This document shows positions 1 to 8,819 of a stretch of DNA of 64,000 nt, piece by piece (the stretch's first letter is position 1; every line of letters begins with the position of its first letter). The stretch spans positions 1 to 64,000 of the forward strand of contig NZ_JODL01000023.1 in the NCBI RefSeq assembly GCF_000718985.1. The letters are read 5' to 3'. This DNA is from Streptomyces megasporus. GTDB taxonomy: Bacteria; Actinomycetota; Actinomycetes; Streptomycetales; Streptomycetaceae. Made by a program: the position numbers and the translations under genes. The notes beneath the pieces are model-generated. The model was not told the origin of the DNA, searched no databases, and was given only the letters and a program-made list of their open reading frames with translations.

Positions 1-1158
1 GTCGAGCACGCCTCCCGCAGCCGCGGCGCCGAGGGCCCGGACCTGGCCCTGCTCACCGACGGCCTGCGCGCCGAGCGCGAGCAGGGCATCACCATCGACA
101 TCGCCTACCGCTACTTCGCCACCCCGCGCAGACGGTTCGTCCTGGCCGACACCCCCGGCCACGTGCAGTACACCCGCAACATGGTCACCGGCGCCTCCAC
201 CGCCGACCTCGCCCTGGTCCTCGTCGACGCCCGCAACGGCGTGGTCGAGCAGACCCGCCGACACCTCGCCGTCGCCGCCCTGCTGCGCATCCGCCATGTG
301 ACCCTCGTGGTCAACAAGATGGACCTGGTGGACTGTTCGGAGGACGTGTTCGCGCGCACCGCCGACGCGTTCTCCGAGTGCGCCACCGCGCTCGGCGTCG
401 AGCGGGTGACCGCCATCCCGGTCTCGGCGCTGGCCGGCGACAACGTCGTTCGCCCCTCGGAGCGCATGGACTGGTACGCGGGGCCCACGGTCCTCGAGCA
501 CCTGGAGACGGTCCCGGTGGGCGACGATCCGCGCACCGTGGCGGCCCGCCTGCCCGTCCAGTACGTCATCCGTCCGCAGACGCCCGAGCACCCCGACTAC
601 CGCGGCTACGCGGGCCAGATCACCTCCGGGGTGCTGCGCGTCGGCGACCGGGTCGCCGTCCTGCCCGCCGGCTCGGTCAGCACCATCGCGGCCATCGACA
701 CCCTGGACAGCACCACCACCGACACCGCCTGGGCACCCCAGTCCGTCACCGTCCGCCTGACCGACGACCTCGACATCGCCCGGGGCGACCTGCTGGCCCC
801 GGCGGACACCGCGCCCCACGCCGTGCGGCGGCTGACCGCCACGGTCTGCCACCTGCACGACACCCCGCTGCGGGTGGGGCAGCGGGTGCTGCTGAAGCAC
901 ACCACCCGCACCGTACGGGCGGTCGTCGCGGAGATCTCCTCGCAACTCGATCTGCGGGACCTGTCCGAGCGGCCGGGAGCCGACACACTCGGCGCCAACG
1001 ACATCGGCAGGATCGTGGTGAGGACCGCCGAGCCGCTCGCCCTGGACGGTTACGCGGACTTCCGGCGCACCGGATCGTTCCTGCTCATCGACCCCTCCGA
1101 CGGCAGCACGCTCACCGCCGCGATGGCGGACGAGCCGGCCGGCACGGAAGGGGCGTGA
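1..1158 (+). CDS. cysN: Sulfate adenylyltransferase subunit 1 (CysN-like GTPase), 5' end outside window
   Basis: Large GTPase subunit of ATP sulfurylase, which with CysD makes adenosine 5'-phosphosulfate from sulfate and ATP. The frame is open from base 1, so the start and the P-loop (G1) are upstream of the window. The visible 385 residues hold the family motif around RAEREQGITID, the G3 motif DTPGH and the G4 motif NKMD, followed by EF-Tu-like beta-barrel domains ending at the TGA at 1156-1158. About 60-90 residues are probably missing compared with the usual length. No cysD or cysH is visible downstream; instead a RiPP precursor follows after about 130 bp. Whether it belongs to that cluster or to a cys operon further left cannot be decided here. 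Confidence 0.9.
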   Translation, partial: VEHASRSRGAEGPDLALLTDGLRAEREQGITIDIAYRYFATPRRRFVLADTPGHVQYTRNMVTGASTADLALVLVDARNGVVEQTRRHLAVAALLRIRHVTLVVNKMDLVDCSEDVFARTADAFSECATALGVERVTAIPVSALAGDNVVRPSERMDWYAGPTVLEHLETVPVGDDPRTVAARLPVQYVIRPQTPEHPDYRGYAGQITSGVLRVGDRVAVLPAGSVSTIAAIDTLDSTTTDTAWAPQSVTVRLTDDLDIARGDLLAPADTAPHAVRRLTATVCHLHDTPLRVGQRVLLKHTTRTVRAVVAEISSQLDLRDLSERPGADTLGANDIGRIVVRTAEPLALDGYADFRRTGSFLLIDPSDGSTLTAAMADEPAGTEGA

Positions 1159-1285
1159 TGCCCTCGCCGGATGATCATGAGAACCTCATGCCCACCCGGT
1201 GACACAGGCACTGCCGGCCTTTTACGAGGTACAGCAGACTCTTCCTCGTCAGCAAGCCAACTCAGCACCCAGGGGAAGGGTCGAC

Positions 1286-1435
<150 letters not shown>

Positions 1436-1509
1436 TCCCGCACGCCTCTTCCGGCATCCGGGCAAGCAACCATCCGCAGGCCGTACACCACACAGGGGAG
1501 GGCAATACG

Positions 1510-3783
1510 GTGACACAGCGCCAAGGCACCGCGTACGGACTCGGATTCAAGCCTCATCTGAGGGCCGAAACAGTTCCGGGGGAGGGCGTGTTCCTCATAT
1601 CCGAACGCGGAGTGACCGCCCTGCGCGGATCCTGTGTCACCGCTCTCGCCTCATTGCTGGACGGCACCCGTACGCTCGACCGGCTGGTCGCCGACACCGC
1701 CGGTTCCCTCCCCGCCGACCAGGTACGCCAGGTCGTCACCCGGCTCCTCGGCTCCGGCCTGCTCGCCCACCGGGTGCCGGACCCGGCCACGGCCGGGTCC
1801 GGCGAGGCGTTCTGGGAACTGGCCGGTGTGGACGGCAGCGAGGCGGTCCGCCGCACCGGCAGCGCCACCGTCGCCGGCATCGGCCGGGGTACGGAGGCGG
1901 GCACCGGCACCGAAGAGCTGCTCGCCGCCCTGGCCGGGGCGGGCCTGCGCGTCCACCGGGCGGGCACGGACACCGAATCCCCCGGCCTGGCCGTCGTCCT
2001 CTGCGACAGCTACCTCGACCCCGCCCTGGCCGAGGTGGACGCCGTGTACCGTGCCGACGGCACGCCCTGGCTGCCCGTCCGGCTCACCGGCGAACAGCCC
2101 TGGATCGGGCCGGTGTTCCAACCCGACGAAGGACCGTGCTGGCATTGTCTGGCCGAGCCGCTGCGCCGTAACCGCCCCACGGAGACCTACCTGGCCCGGG
2201 CGCTCGGCCGCCCCGTCAGCGTGCCGCCCTCCGGGCTGGCCGCAGGCCGTACGGCCGGACTCCACCTCGCGTGCCTCGAAGCCGTCAAGTGGATGGCGGG
2301 ACACCGGCACTCCGGCCAGAGCGCGCTGTGGACGATGGACACCCTGAACCTGGCCGGCCACCACCATCCGGTGCGCAAGCGGCCCCAGTGCCCGTCCTGC
2401 GGAGACCCCGAGGTGACGACCCGCCGCATCTGGGCCCCGGTCCGGCCGGTCAGCCGGCCCAAGTCCGGCACCGGCACCGGCGAGCGGTCGCTGACCCCCG
2501 AGGAGATGCTGGATCGGTACGGGCACCTGGTCGACGAACTGACCGGCGTGGTCAAGGAGGTGCGCCGCGACCGGCGTGACCCCGGCTTCCTCAACTGCTT
2601 CCACTCCGGGCACAATCCGGCATCCTCGCCCACAGGGCTCGCCGCCGTGCGCGCGGGACTGCGCAGCCACAGTTCCGGTAAGGGCACCACCCCGCTCCAG
2701 GCGCAGGTCAGCGCCCTGTGTGAGGCCGTCGAACGCCACAGCGGCTACCGCCAGGGTGACGAACCCGCCCTGCGGGCGCCCTACCGCCAGGTCGCCGACC
2801 GCGCCGTCCACCCCGACACCGTCCAGTTGTTCCATCCCCACCAGTTCTCCGACCGGGCGACCTGGAACGCGGAGCACGCCCCCGCACACCATGTCTGCGC
2901 CCCCTTCGACGAGGACGTTCCGGTCGACTGGACCCCGGTCTGGTCCCTGACCGCGAATCGCCACCGGCTGCTGCCCACGTCGATGCTCTACTACGACACG
3001 CCCTGCCCCTCGGGCTTCTTCTCGGCCCACTCCAACGGCTCGGCGGCCGGAAGCTCCCTTGAGGACGCCATCGTCCAGGGTTTCCTCGAACTCGTCGAGC
3101 GCGACGCCGTGGCCCTGTGGTGGTACAACCGCACCCGCCAACCCGCCGTGGATCTCGGCTCCTTCGACGACTCCTGGATCGAGGAGACGAGAGCCGCGCA
3201 CACCGAACTGGACCGCGCGCTCTGGGTCCTGGACCTCACCAGCGACCTCGGCATACCCGTCTTCGCCGCGCTCTCCCGGCGTACCGACAAGCCCGCCGAG
3301 GACATCACCCTGGGGTTCGGCGCGCACTTCGACCCCCGGGTGGCGCTCCGGCGGGCCGTGGCCGAGGTCAACCAGATGCTGCCGCCGGTCGTGAACGTCA
3401 CGGCGGACGGCGCCGGCTACGGCTGCGACGACCCGATTCCGCTGCACTGGTGGCGAACCGCCACCACCGCGAGCCACCCCTATCTGGTCCCGTCCGGACC
3501 GGACCGCACCCCTGCCGACTTCCCGTACACGCCGCGCGCCGACCTGGCCGCGGACGTGGCCGCGGCCGAGGCGCTCGCCCGGGGCCTCGGCAGCGAACTC
3601 CTGGTGCTCGACCAGACGAGGGCGGACGTCGGCCTGCCGGTCGTCAAGGTGATCGTGCCCGGGATGCGCACTTTCTGGACCCGCTTCGCCCCCGGCCGCC
3701 TGTACGACGTCCCGGTACGCCTGGGCCGCCTCTCCGCACCCACCCGTTACGAGGACCTCAATCCGGTCCCGCTTTTCCTGTGA
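1510..3783 (+). CDS. Fused ThiF-like/YcaO cyclodehydratase (TOMM precursor-binding)
   Basis: Predicted ATP-dependent cyclodehydratase that binds the precursor leader and converts Cys/Ser/Thr into azolines. GTG 1510 follows GGGGAGGG (about 1495-1502), giving 757 residues. The N-terminal ~350 residues look like the ocin-ThiF-like docking part. Two CxxC pairs, CWHC (210-213) and CPSC (294-297), probably bind one zinc. The rest is a YcaO domain: SSGKGTT near 388, the ALCEAVERHSG helix near 402-412, FLELVERDA near 525 and EVNQMLP near 620. The C-terminus is NPVPLFL, a proline-rich end typical of cyclodehydratase YcaOs. Family knowledge: in fused enzymes the ThiF-like half supplies peptide binding and YcaO activates the amide with ATP. 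It lies between the precursor and the dehydrogenase. Confidence 0.9.
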   Translation: MTQRQGTAYGLGFKPHLRAETVPGEGVFLISERGVTALRGSCVTALASLLDGTRTLDRLVADTAGSLPADQVRQVVTRLLGSGLLAHRVPDPATAGSGEAFWELAGVDGSEAVRRTGSATVAGIGRGTEAGTGTEELLAALAGAGLRVHRAGTDTESPGLAVVLCDSYLDPALAEVDAVYRADGTPWLPVRLTGEQPWIGPVFQPDEGPCWHCLAEPLRRNRPTETYLARALGRPVSVPPSGLAAGRTAGLHLACLEAVKWMAGHRHSGQSALWTMDTLNLAGHHHPVRKRPQCPSCGDPEVTTRRIWAPVRPVSRPKSGTGTGERSLTPEEMLDRYGHLVDELTGVVKEVRRDRRDPGFLNCFHSGHNPASSPTGLAAVRAGLRSHSSGKGTTPLQAQVSALCEAVERHSGYRQGDEPALRAPYRQVADRAVHPDTVQLFHPHQFSDRATWNAEHAPAHHVCAPFDEDVPVDWTPVWSLTANRHRLLPTSMLYYDTPCPSGFFSAHSNGSAAGSSLEDAIVQGFLELVERDAVALWWYNRTRQPAVDLGSFDDSWIEETRAAHTELDRALWVLDLTSDLGIPVFAALSRRTDKPAEDITLGFGAHFDPRVALRRAVAEVNQMLPPVVNVTADGAGYGCDDPIPLHWWRTATTASHPYLVPSGPDRTPADFPYTPRADLAADVAAAEALARGLGSELLVLDQTRADVGLPVVKVIVPGMRTFWTRFAPGRLYDVPVRLGRLSAPTRYEDLNPVPLFL

Positions 3784-3815
3784 CACCGTCGCACCATCCG
3801 CGTGAGGTACCGGCC

Positions 3816-5327
3816 ATGAAGTCTTCCGCCCCACTCGCTTCGCGGGACATCCGACTGATCGAACTCTGGTCGCTCCGCGAGGACACCACGGTGGAGAGAG
3901 CGGCGGACGATCCAGGAACCGGCCTGGTCAGCACCCACTGGGGCGAGATCCGGTTGCCGATGACCGATCCGGTGATCTTCCGCGCTCTCGAGCGCATGAC
4001 GTACGGCCCGGTGTCGCTGGACAACGTCCTGACCGGCTTCAGCGACACCGGCTCCGCATCGGGTGATCCGCGCCGTGCCGCCCTGCGCTCCACACTGGAA
4101 GCGGTGCGGTACGCCGTGATCCGCACGCTCGCCTTGGCCGACGGCACCGAACAACTGTCCGTCGTGCCGATCGTGCGCGAGGCCCGCTTCGCTCCGCACA
4201 AGCCCGCGGCGGACGCCGTGCACCGGCTGTCCCGGTTCGCCACGCTGCGCATCGGCCCCCGCGACATGGTCCTCGAATCACCGTTGAGCGCGCACCGGGT
4301 GCTGCTGCACACCCCGCAGGCCGCGTGGCTGGTCTGCTGCTACGTCCGTCCCGCGTCGGTCCGCGAGACGGCCCGGCTCCTGGACGTACCGGTGGATGTG
4401 GTGCGCATGGCGGTCGGCTATCTGGAGGCGTCCGGCATGCTGGTGCCGGGCATCCGCGAGGACAGCCGAGCCGGGTCCGGTCCCTCCGCGCTCTCCTCGG
4501 AGCGCACCGAGCCGTACCCCTTCACCTTCGCCGAGGATCGCGATCCCGTACTGGAGCACTGGTCACCGCGCGAGCTGATGCTGCACAACCGGAGCAGACC
4601 AGGCCTGCACGACGAGCCGATCGGGCCCCTCCACGGAACGGCCGAGGCGTCGAAGGCCGAGCGTCCGGAGGCCGACGGCGCTGTCCTCGCGCTGCCGGTC
4701 CCCGACCTCGAACTCGCCGGAGATCCGCCACTCACCACCGTGCTCGAATCCCGCCGCACGGTCCGCGTGGACGGCAGCCTGCCGCTCACCCTGGCCCAAT
4801 TGGGGGAGCTGCTCCACCGCGCCGCCCGGGACCGCCCGGCCGCGGGCCGGCCCTATCCGAGCGCCGGTTCGGCCTACCCGCTGGAGCTGTACGTCACCGT
4901 GGCCGGAACCGGCGAACTGCCGCGGGGGGCCTACCACTACGACCCGGTCGCCCACACACTCCGCCCGTTCGGCACGGAACCGGACCTGGTGGACGCACTG
5001 CTGGCCGAGGCGGGCGCGAACGCGGGACTGAGCGAGGAACCACCGGTCCTGATCAACATGACGGCGCGCTTCGGGCGGATGAGCGCCGCCTACCCGGGAG
5101 CCGCGTACAGCGCGCTCCTGAAAGAGGTCGGGGCGCTCCAGCAGACGCTGTACCTGGTCTCGACGGCCATGGGGATCGGGCCGTGCGCCCTGGCGTTCGG
5201 CGACACCGCGATCTCGGCCCGCGCCTTCGGCCTCGACTGGCGCGCGGAGTCGGGCGTCGGTGAGTTCGTCCTGGCCGCGCTGCCCACCGGCGTGGTCCGG
5301 GGCACCCCTGACGGAACCGGCACGTGA
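3816..5327 (+). CDS. SagB-type (nitroreductase-fold) azoline dehydrogenase
   Basis: Predicted FMN-dependent dehydrogenase that oxidises azolines to azoles in TOMM biosynthesis. ATG 3816 follows a GTGAGG-type ribosome-binding site, 32 bp after the cyclodehydratase stop, giving 503 residues. The N-terminal ~250 residues form the winged-helix-like extension seen in ThcOx/SagB proteins. The C-terminal nitroreductase domain carries PYPSAGSAYPLELYV near 346-360, the diagnostic SagB flavin-binding motif, then GAYHYDP and SALLKEVGALQQTLYL. The gene ends at 5327, 86 bp before the kinase gene. With it the cluster has precursor, cyclodehydratase and oxidase; no leader protease or exporter is visible in the window. 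Confidence 0.92.
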   Translation: MKSSAPLASRDIRLIELWSLREDTTVERAADDPGTGLVSTHWGEIRLPMTDPVIFRALERMTYGPVSLDNVLTGFSDTGSASGDPRRAALRSTLEAVRYAVIRTLALADGTEQLSVVPIVREARFAPHKPAADAVHRLSRFATLRIGPRDMVLESPLSAHRVLLHTPQAAWLVCCYVRPASVRETARLLDVPVDVVRMAVGYLEASGMLVPGIREDSRAGSGPSALSSERTEPYPFTFAEDRDPVLEHWSPRELMLHNRSRPGLHDEPIGPLHGTAEASKAERPEADGAVLALPVPDLELAGDPPLTTVLESRRTVRVDGSLPLTLAQLGELLHRAARDRPAAGRPYPSAGSAYPLELYVTVAGTGELPRGAYHYDPVAHTLRPFGTEPDLVDALLAEAGANAGLSEEPPVLINMTARFGRMSAAYPGAAYSALLKEVGALQQTLYLVSTAMGIGPCALAFGDTAISARAFGLDWRAESGVGEFVLAALPTGVVRGTPDGTGT

Positions 5328-5413
5328 CATCTTTGTACCTACACGGTCCGGTACGTCACTACTCTGCGTATGCTGCACCTCCGTGCGAAAACGCAGTCGA
5401 GTAGGGGGCTCCT

Positions 5414-6664
5414 GTGCGATGGTTCCGTTCCACCGGTCCAGACGCGGCTTTCCCTCCCCGGCCTTCCGAAGGGGGTGACTTGGCACCGCGGGTCGCCGGC
5501 ACCATCACCGTCGTCGTCATCCTCTGCTTCTTCGCCGTCGCCCTGACCCATGCGGTGAACGCGGGCTTCGGAGCCGGCGAACTCTCCGCGTGCGGCGGCC
5601 TGATGGCGCTGCTGCTCTGCATCCAGCTCAGCCACTCCTTCCCGGACTGGATACCGGGAGCCGCCCGCCACCGCACGGCAACCTACGCCGTCCAAGCGGT
5701 GCTCACCTTCGCCCCGTTCGCCCTGTTCGGTTCCGCATGGCTGGGCATGCCAGGCTTTCTCGCCGCGTCTTCGCTGCTCGTCCTCCGGCCGGCGGCGGGC
5801 TGGATCTCCTTTGCCGCCATCACCGTCGCGACCTGCGGCGTGCAGTTCGCCGTGGGGTACGGGCTGGATCAGCTCGCTTACAACTGCGTGGCCACCGTCC
5901 TCACCGGCCTGGTCGTCTACGGCCTCAGCCGATTGTCCGAACTGGTCCGCGAAGTCCAGGAGGCACGTGAGGAGTTGGTCCGGCTCGCGGTGACGCAGGA
6001 ACGTCTCCGCTTCGCTCGTGACCTGCACGACCTGCTCGGCTTCAGCCTCTCCACCATCACGCTCAAGTGCGAACTCGTCCACCGGTTGGTGCGGGTACAG
6101 CCCGAGCGCGCCGAGATGGAGATCACGGAGATCGTCCAGACCGCTCGGCAGGCCCTGACCGACGTTCGTTCCGTGGCCAGCAGCTATGTCCGGATGAACC
6201 TGAACCGTGAGGTGGAGTCCGCCTGTTCGCTGCTGCGCGCGGTGGGCATCCGGACCGATGTCCGGATCACCCGGGAGCCCCTGTCCGCACCCGTGGACAC
6301 GGTCCTCGCCACGGTCTTACGCGAGGGCGTGACCAATCTGCTGCGCCACAGCAAGGCACAGCACTGTGTGATCGAGGCGTGCGCCGACGACGCGACCGTC
6401 CGACTCCGGATCGCCAACGACGGTCTGCGCGACAAGGGTTCCGCCCACGGCACCGACGGCGAAGGCGTCACGGGCGGTGTGGGTCTGCGCAGCCTCACGA
6501 TCCGCGCCGAGGCGCTGGGCGGCCGGCTCGACTGCCGCGTTCGCCCGGAAGGCTGGTTCGAACTCACCGTCGAGCTCCCGCACCACCCGGCGGGCACGGC
6601 TGCCCGGCCCGAGCACACCGCGGCCGACACCGGCGGGGGCGCCGACCGCGAGGCTGCGGGCTAG
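5414..6664 (+). CDS. NarL-type sensor histidine kinase
   Basis: Membrane histidine kinase of 416 residues starting at GTG 5414 behind GTAGGGGG. The N-terminal ~160 residues contain several hydrophobic helices with short loops, so the sensor is probably membrane-embedded rather than extracellular. A HisKA_3 domain follows, with the phospho-acceptor His205 in ARDLHDLLG, and then a HATPase_c domain with LREGVTNLLRHS as the N box and VGLRSLTIRAEALGG as a G-box region. It lies immediately downstream of the LAP genes. A LuxR-type response regulator is encoded convergently about 480 bp away and is the likely partner, so the pair may regulate the LAP cluster (inference). The stop codon overlaps a perfect 44-bp palindrome. 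Confidence 0.88.
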   Translation: MRWFRSTGPDAAFPPRPSEGGDLAPRVAGTITVVVILCFFAVALTHAVNAGFGAGELSACGGLMALLLCIQLSHSFPDWIPGAARHRTATYAVQAVLTFAPFALFGSAWLGMPGFLAASSLLVLRPAAGWISFAAITVATCGVQFAVGYGLDQLAYNCVATVLTGLVVYGLSRLSELVREVQEAREELVRLAVTQERLRFARDLHDLLGFSLSTITLKCELVHRLVRVQPERAEMEITEIVQTARQALTDVRSVASSYVRMNLNREVESACSLLRAVGIRTDVRITREPLSAPVDTVLATVLREGVTNLLRHSKAQHCVIEACADDATVRLRIANDGLRDKGSAHGTDGEGVTGGVGLRSLTIRAEALGGRLDCRVRPEGWFELTVELPHHPAGTAARPEHTAADTGGGADREAAG

Positions 6665-6707
6665 TGGGACTCCGTCAGGTGCCCATGGGCACCTGACGGA
6701 GTCCCAC
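6664..6707. repeat. Perfect 44-bp palindrome at the end of the kinase gene
   Basis: Two 21-base arms (6664-6684 and 6687-6707) are exact reverse complements around the dinucleotide AT. The left arm starts on the last base of the kinase stop codon. It could act as a transcription terminator for the kinase, although there is no U-tract. The right arm is part of a degraded coding sequence on the minus strand (next entry), so the structure may have arisen by an inverted duplication during a rearrangement. Confidence 0.85.
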
Positions 6708-6895
6708 CAGGTCAGGTTGCGAGAGTTCCGTCCGGTGGGGAACGCCTGACCGCCGAGGACGGCGATACCGGCGTGCCCGCGGATTCGGGTCGCGAGGTGG
6801 TCGACGTGGAAGAGAGTCCCCTTGAGCGGCTCCGGGTCCTCCACCTCGTTCTCCGACGTTCTCCGGCTCGTCGAGCGGCCGGAATTCGCAGAGCA
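6708..6895 (-). pseudogene. Remnant of a CvnA-like (conservon/nitrate-sensor type) histidine kinase
   Basis: The minus-strand translation contains EDPEPLKGTLFHVDHLATRI followed by RGHAGIAVLGGQ. This matches the helix just before the ATPase domain of the Streptomyces CvnA/nitrate-sensor kinase family (typically LDHLATRxRRHAENLxVLGG). Only about 50 recognisable residues remain. They run out at the palindrome at 6664-6707, and a DEPENVGER stretch in another frame suggests a frameshifted upstream part. It is not a working gene. The family assignment is from remembered consensus, not a search. Confidence 0.6.
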
Positions 6896-7139
6896 CCGGG
6901 GCACGCGCCTTCACCGCGTTGTCGTCGGCCGTCGGCGCAGCCCGCTGCGCTCTCCTCCTTCCGCCTTGTGATGCGCCCCCATGGCCTTGGCGGGCCCGGG
7001 GAGACCCGATGCGCCAGGCCCCTTCCACCACGCCCTGTGGGCGTGATGGGGTCGTCACTCACTCATCCACCCTGGTCCAAACGGGAAACCCCAGACCCGT
7101 GGTCGGACCGCGGGGCAACCCGACTCAAGGCCGCCCGGC

Positions 7140-7745
7140 TCACAGCCATCCGGCGTCCCGGGCGATCCGTACCGCGTCCATGCGATTACGGGCGCCGAGC
7201 TTGGTCACCACTGTGGTCAGGTAGTTCCGGACGGTTCCCGTGGACAGGAACAGCTTCCGTGCGATCTCCGGCGCGTCGAGCCCCTGGGCGGCCAGCCGCA
7301 GTACTTCGCTCTCCCGCGCGCTCAGCGGACTGCCGCCGGTCTGCAACGTGGCGAGCGCGAGCTGCGGATCGACGACCTGCTCCCCGGCGACCACCTGGTG
7401 AATCGCGGCGGCGAGCCGGGTGGGGTCGGTGTCCTTCAGCAGGAAACCGGACACCTTGGCCTCCAGAGCCCGACGCAGGTTCCCTGGCCTGCCGAGGCTG
7501 GTCAGGATGATCGTCCTGCACTCGGGGAGTTCCCGGCTGAGCAGTTCCGCGGCCTTGATGCCGTCGATCCCCGGCATGTCGATGTCCAGGACCGCCACGT
7601 CCGGCCGGGTCTCCAGCGCGACGGGAAGCACCCGGTCGCCGTTGTCGGCCTCGCCCACCACCTCGATGTCCTCTTCCAGTTCCAGCAGCGAGACCAAGGC
7701 CCGCCGGAGCATCAACATGTCTTCTGCGAGCAGCACTCGGACCAC
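7140..7745 (-). CDS. NarL/LuxR-family response regulator
   Basis: Two-component response regulator of 201 residues. The receiver domain starts VRVLLAEDMLMLRRAL, with the acidic pocket Glu8/Asp9, the predicted phospho-acceptor Asp54 in AVLDIDMPG, and Lys in FLLKDTDP. A LuxR-type helix-turn-helix (LSARESEVLRLAAQG ... STGTVRNYL) occupies residues ~140-195. I chose GTG 7745 because a run of seven G (7751-7757 on the complementary strand) sits just upstream and the receiver fold starts at once; a longer frame upstream has no homologous look. It is convergent with the histidine kinase at 5414, its probable partner although the two are not co-transcribed. No intact gene lies between them. Confidence 0.88.
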   Translation of the reverse strand: MVRVLLAEDMLMLRRALVSLLELEEDIEVVGEADNGDRVLPVALETRPDVAVLDIDMPGIDGIKAAELLSRELPECRTIILTSLGRPGNLRRALEAKVSGFLLKDTDPTRLAAAIHQVVAGEQVVDPQLALATLQTGGSPLSARESEVLRLAAQGLDAPEIARKLFLSTGTVRNYLTTVVTKLGARNRMDAVRIARDAGWL

Positions 7746-8222
7746 AGTCGCCCCCCCATGAGCCCTGTATCGGGGCCCGTACGCGCGGTAAATGCTACTG
7801 GGGGAGGGGTGAATTGGCTTGTACTCGTTGTATTCTGCCGTAATCGCCCAGGTCAGAAGCACGGGGCGAGCGGCACCGCCGCCGGCCCGAACCGCACCGG
7901 CGCCCTGCCGTGCGAGACCGAGAAATCGCGCCGCGCCTTTCTCGACGACAGGGCGTGTGGGCGGTCGCGGCACGGGCGGTCCGCCCGCCTCAGCCGTACC
8001 GCACGCGGCGCCAGGTCCGGCCGCTCGCCGAGCAGCGTTCGTGGTGCCACGTGGGCGACGAGACGGTTCCGCCGGTCCGCTTCGCGTCGTGACGAGTCGG
8101 GCGTCGCGGCTCCCCGGCGTCCAGCACCGGGGGAGCGAGCCGCCCTGTCCGGCCGGCCCAGGTCTCCGCCTCGGCCGGCCACGGCGTCGTCTCCGACGCC
8201 CGCCTCGTCGACGGGGTGGGGA
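7746..8222. other. Stretch without recognisable gene
   Basis: About 480 bp upstream of the response regulator and beyond the end of the YdeI-like gene. Open frames exist on both strands, but their translations are arginine-rich and match no family I recognise. The part next to 7746 probably holds the response regulator promoter. Confidence 0.5.
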
Positions 8223-8819
8223 TCACGGCTTTCTTCGCGGCCCGTGCGGCGGATCGCCCGCCTCCAGCCGCTCGACGTAACCGGCGATCCTGCGAGCCCG
8301 CGTCTCCGGCTTCACCGCCTTCTCGACATTGAGCAGAATCTGGTATCGGTTGCTCCTGCTCAGCGCCTCGTACGCGGCTGCCGCGGCCGGGGACGCGTCG
8401 AGGGCCGCCCGCAGATCGGGCGGTACCTCCGCCGTACTCTGCGGAGCGTAGGCCGCGGCCCAGCGCCCGTCGGCCTTGGCCGACTCGATCTGCACGAGAC
8501 CAGCGGGCCGCATCCGGCCGGCGGCGATGAGCTCCTCGGCCTTGGCGCAGTTGATCTTCGACCAAGGGCTGCGACGCTTACGGGGGGAGAAGCGCTGGGC
8601 CCACCAGCCGTCGGGCACGTTCCCCGAGAAGGCCTTGCCGTCGATCCAGCCGTAGCACAGCGCGACGTCGAGTGCTTGGTCCCTGGTGACCGAGGCCACC
8701 GGCGTACCTTTCTTCGGCAGCGCGAGCCAGACTTCGTCGGCCTCCTCGTGGTGCTCCTCCATCCAGGCGGCGAATTCCTCGACCGAGGCACAGCGCAGGT
8801 TGTCGTCCGTCGTCGTCAT
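8223..8819 (-). CDS. YdeI/OmpD-associated family protein
   Basis: A 198-residue cytosolic protein of the YdeI/OmpD-associated family (function not firmly established). Visible family features are VEEFAAWMEEHHEEADEVWL near the N-terminus, ALDVALCYGWIDGK near 50-65, WAQRFSPRKRRSPWSKIN near 75-90 and an alanine-rich C-terminal half ending in ETRARRIAGYVERL. Its ATG at 8819 overlaps the stop of the upstream FMO-SRPBCC gene by four bases (ATGA). It is therefore the last cistron of the operon that begins at 12962 and is probably translationally coupled. Confidence 0.85.
   Translation of the reverse strand: MTTTDDNLRCASVEEFAAWMEEHHEEADEVWLALPKKGTPVASVTRDQALDVALCYGWIDGKAFSGNVPDGWWAQRFSPRKRRSPWSKINCAKAEELIAAGRMRPAGLVQIESAKADGRWAAAYAPQSTAEVPPDLRAALDASPAAAAAYEALSRSNRYQILLNVEKAVKPETRARRIAGYVERLEAGDPPHGPRRKP

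Noticed and set aside
1199..1285. N-terminal extension of the precursor peptide from GTG 1199
   Set aside because: No ribosome-binding site, while ATG 1286 has an excellent one and the extension has no leader-like features.
1651..3834. Very long open frame on the minus strand opposite the cyclodehydratase
   Set aside because: It is the GC-skew shadow of the real plus-strand gene; its translation is Gly/Arg/Val-rich and matches no family, while the plus strand shows clear YcaO motifs.
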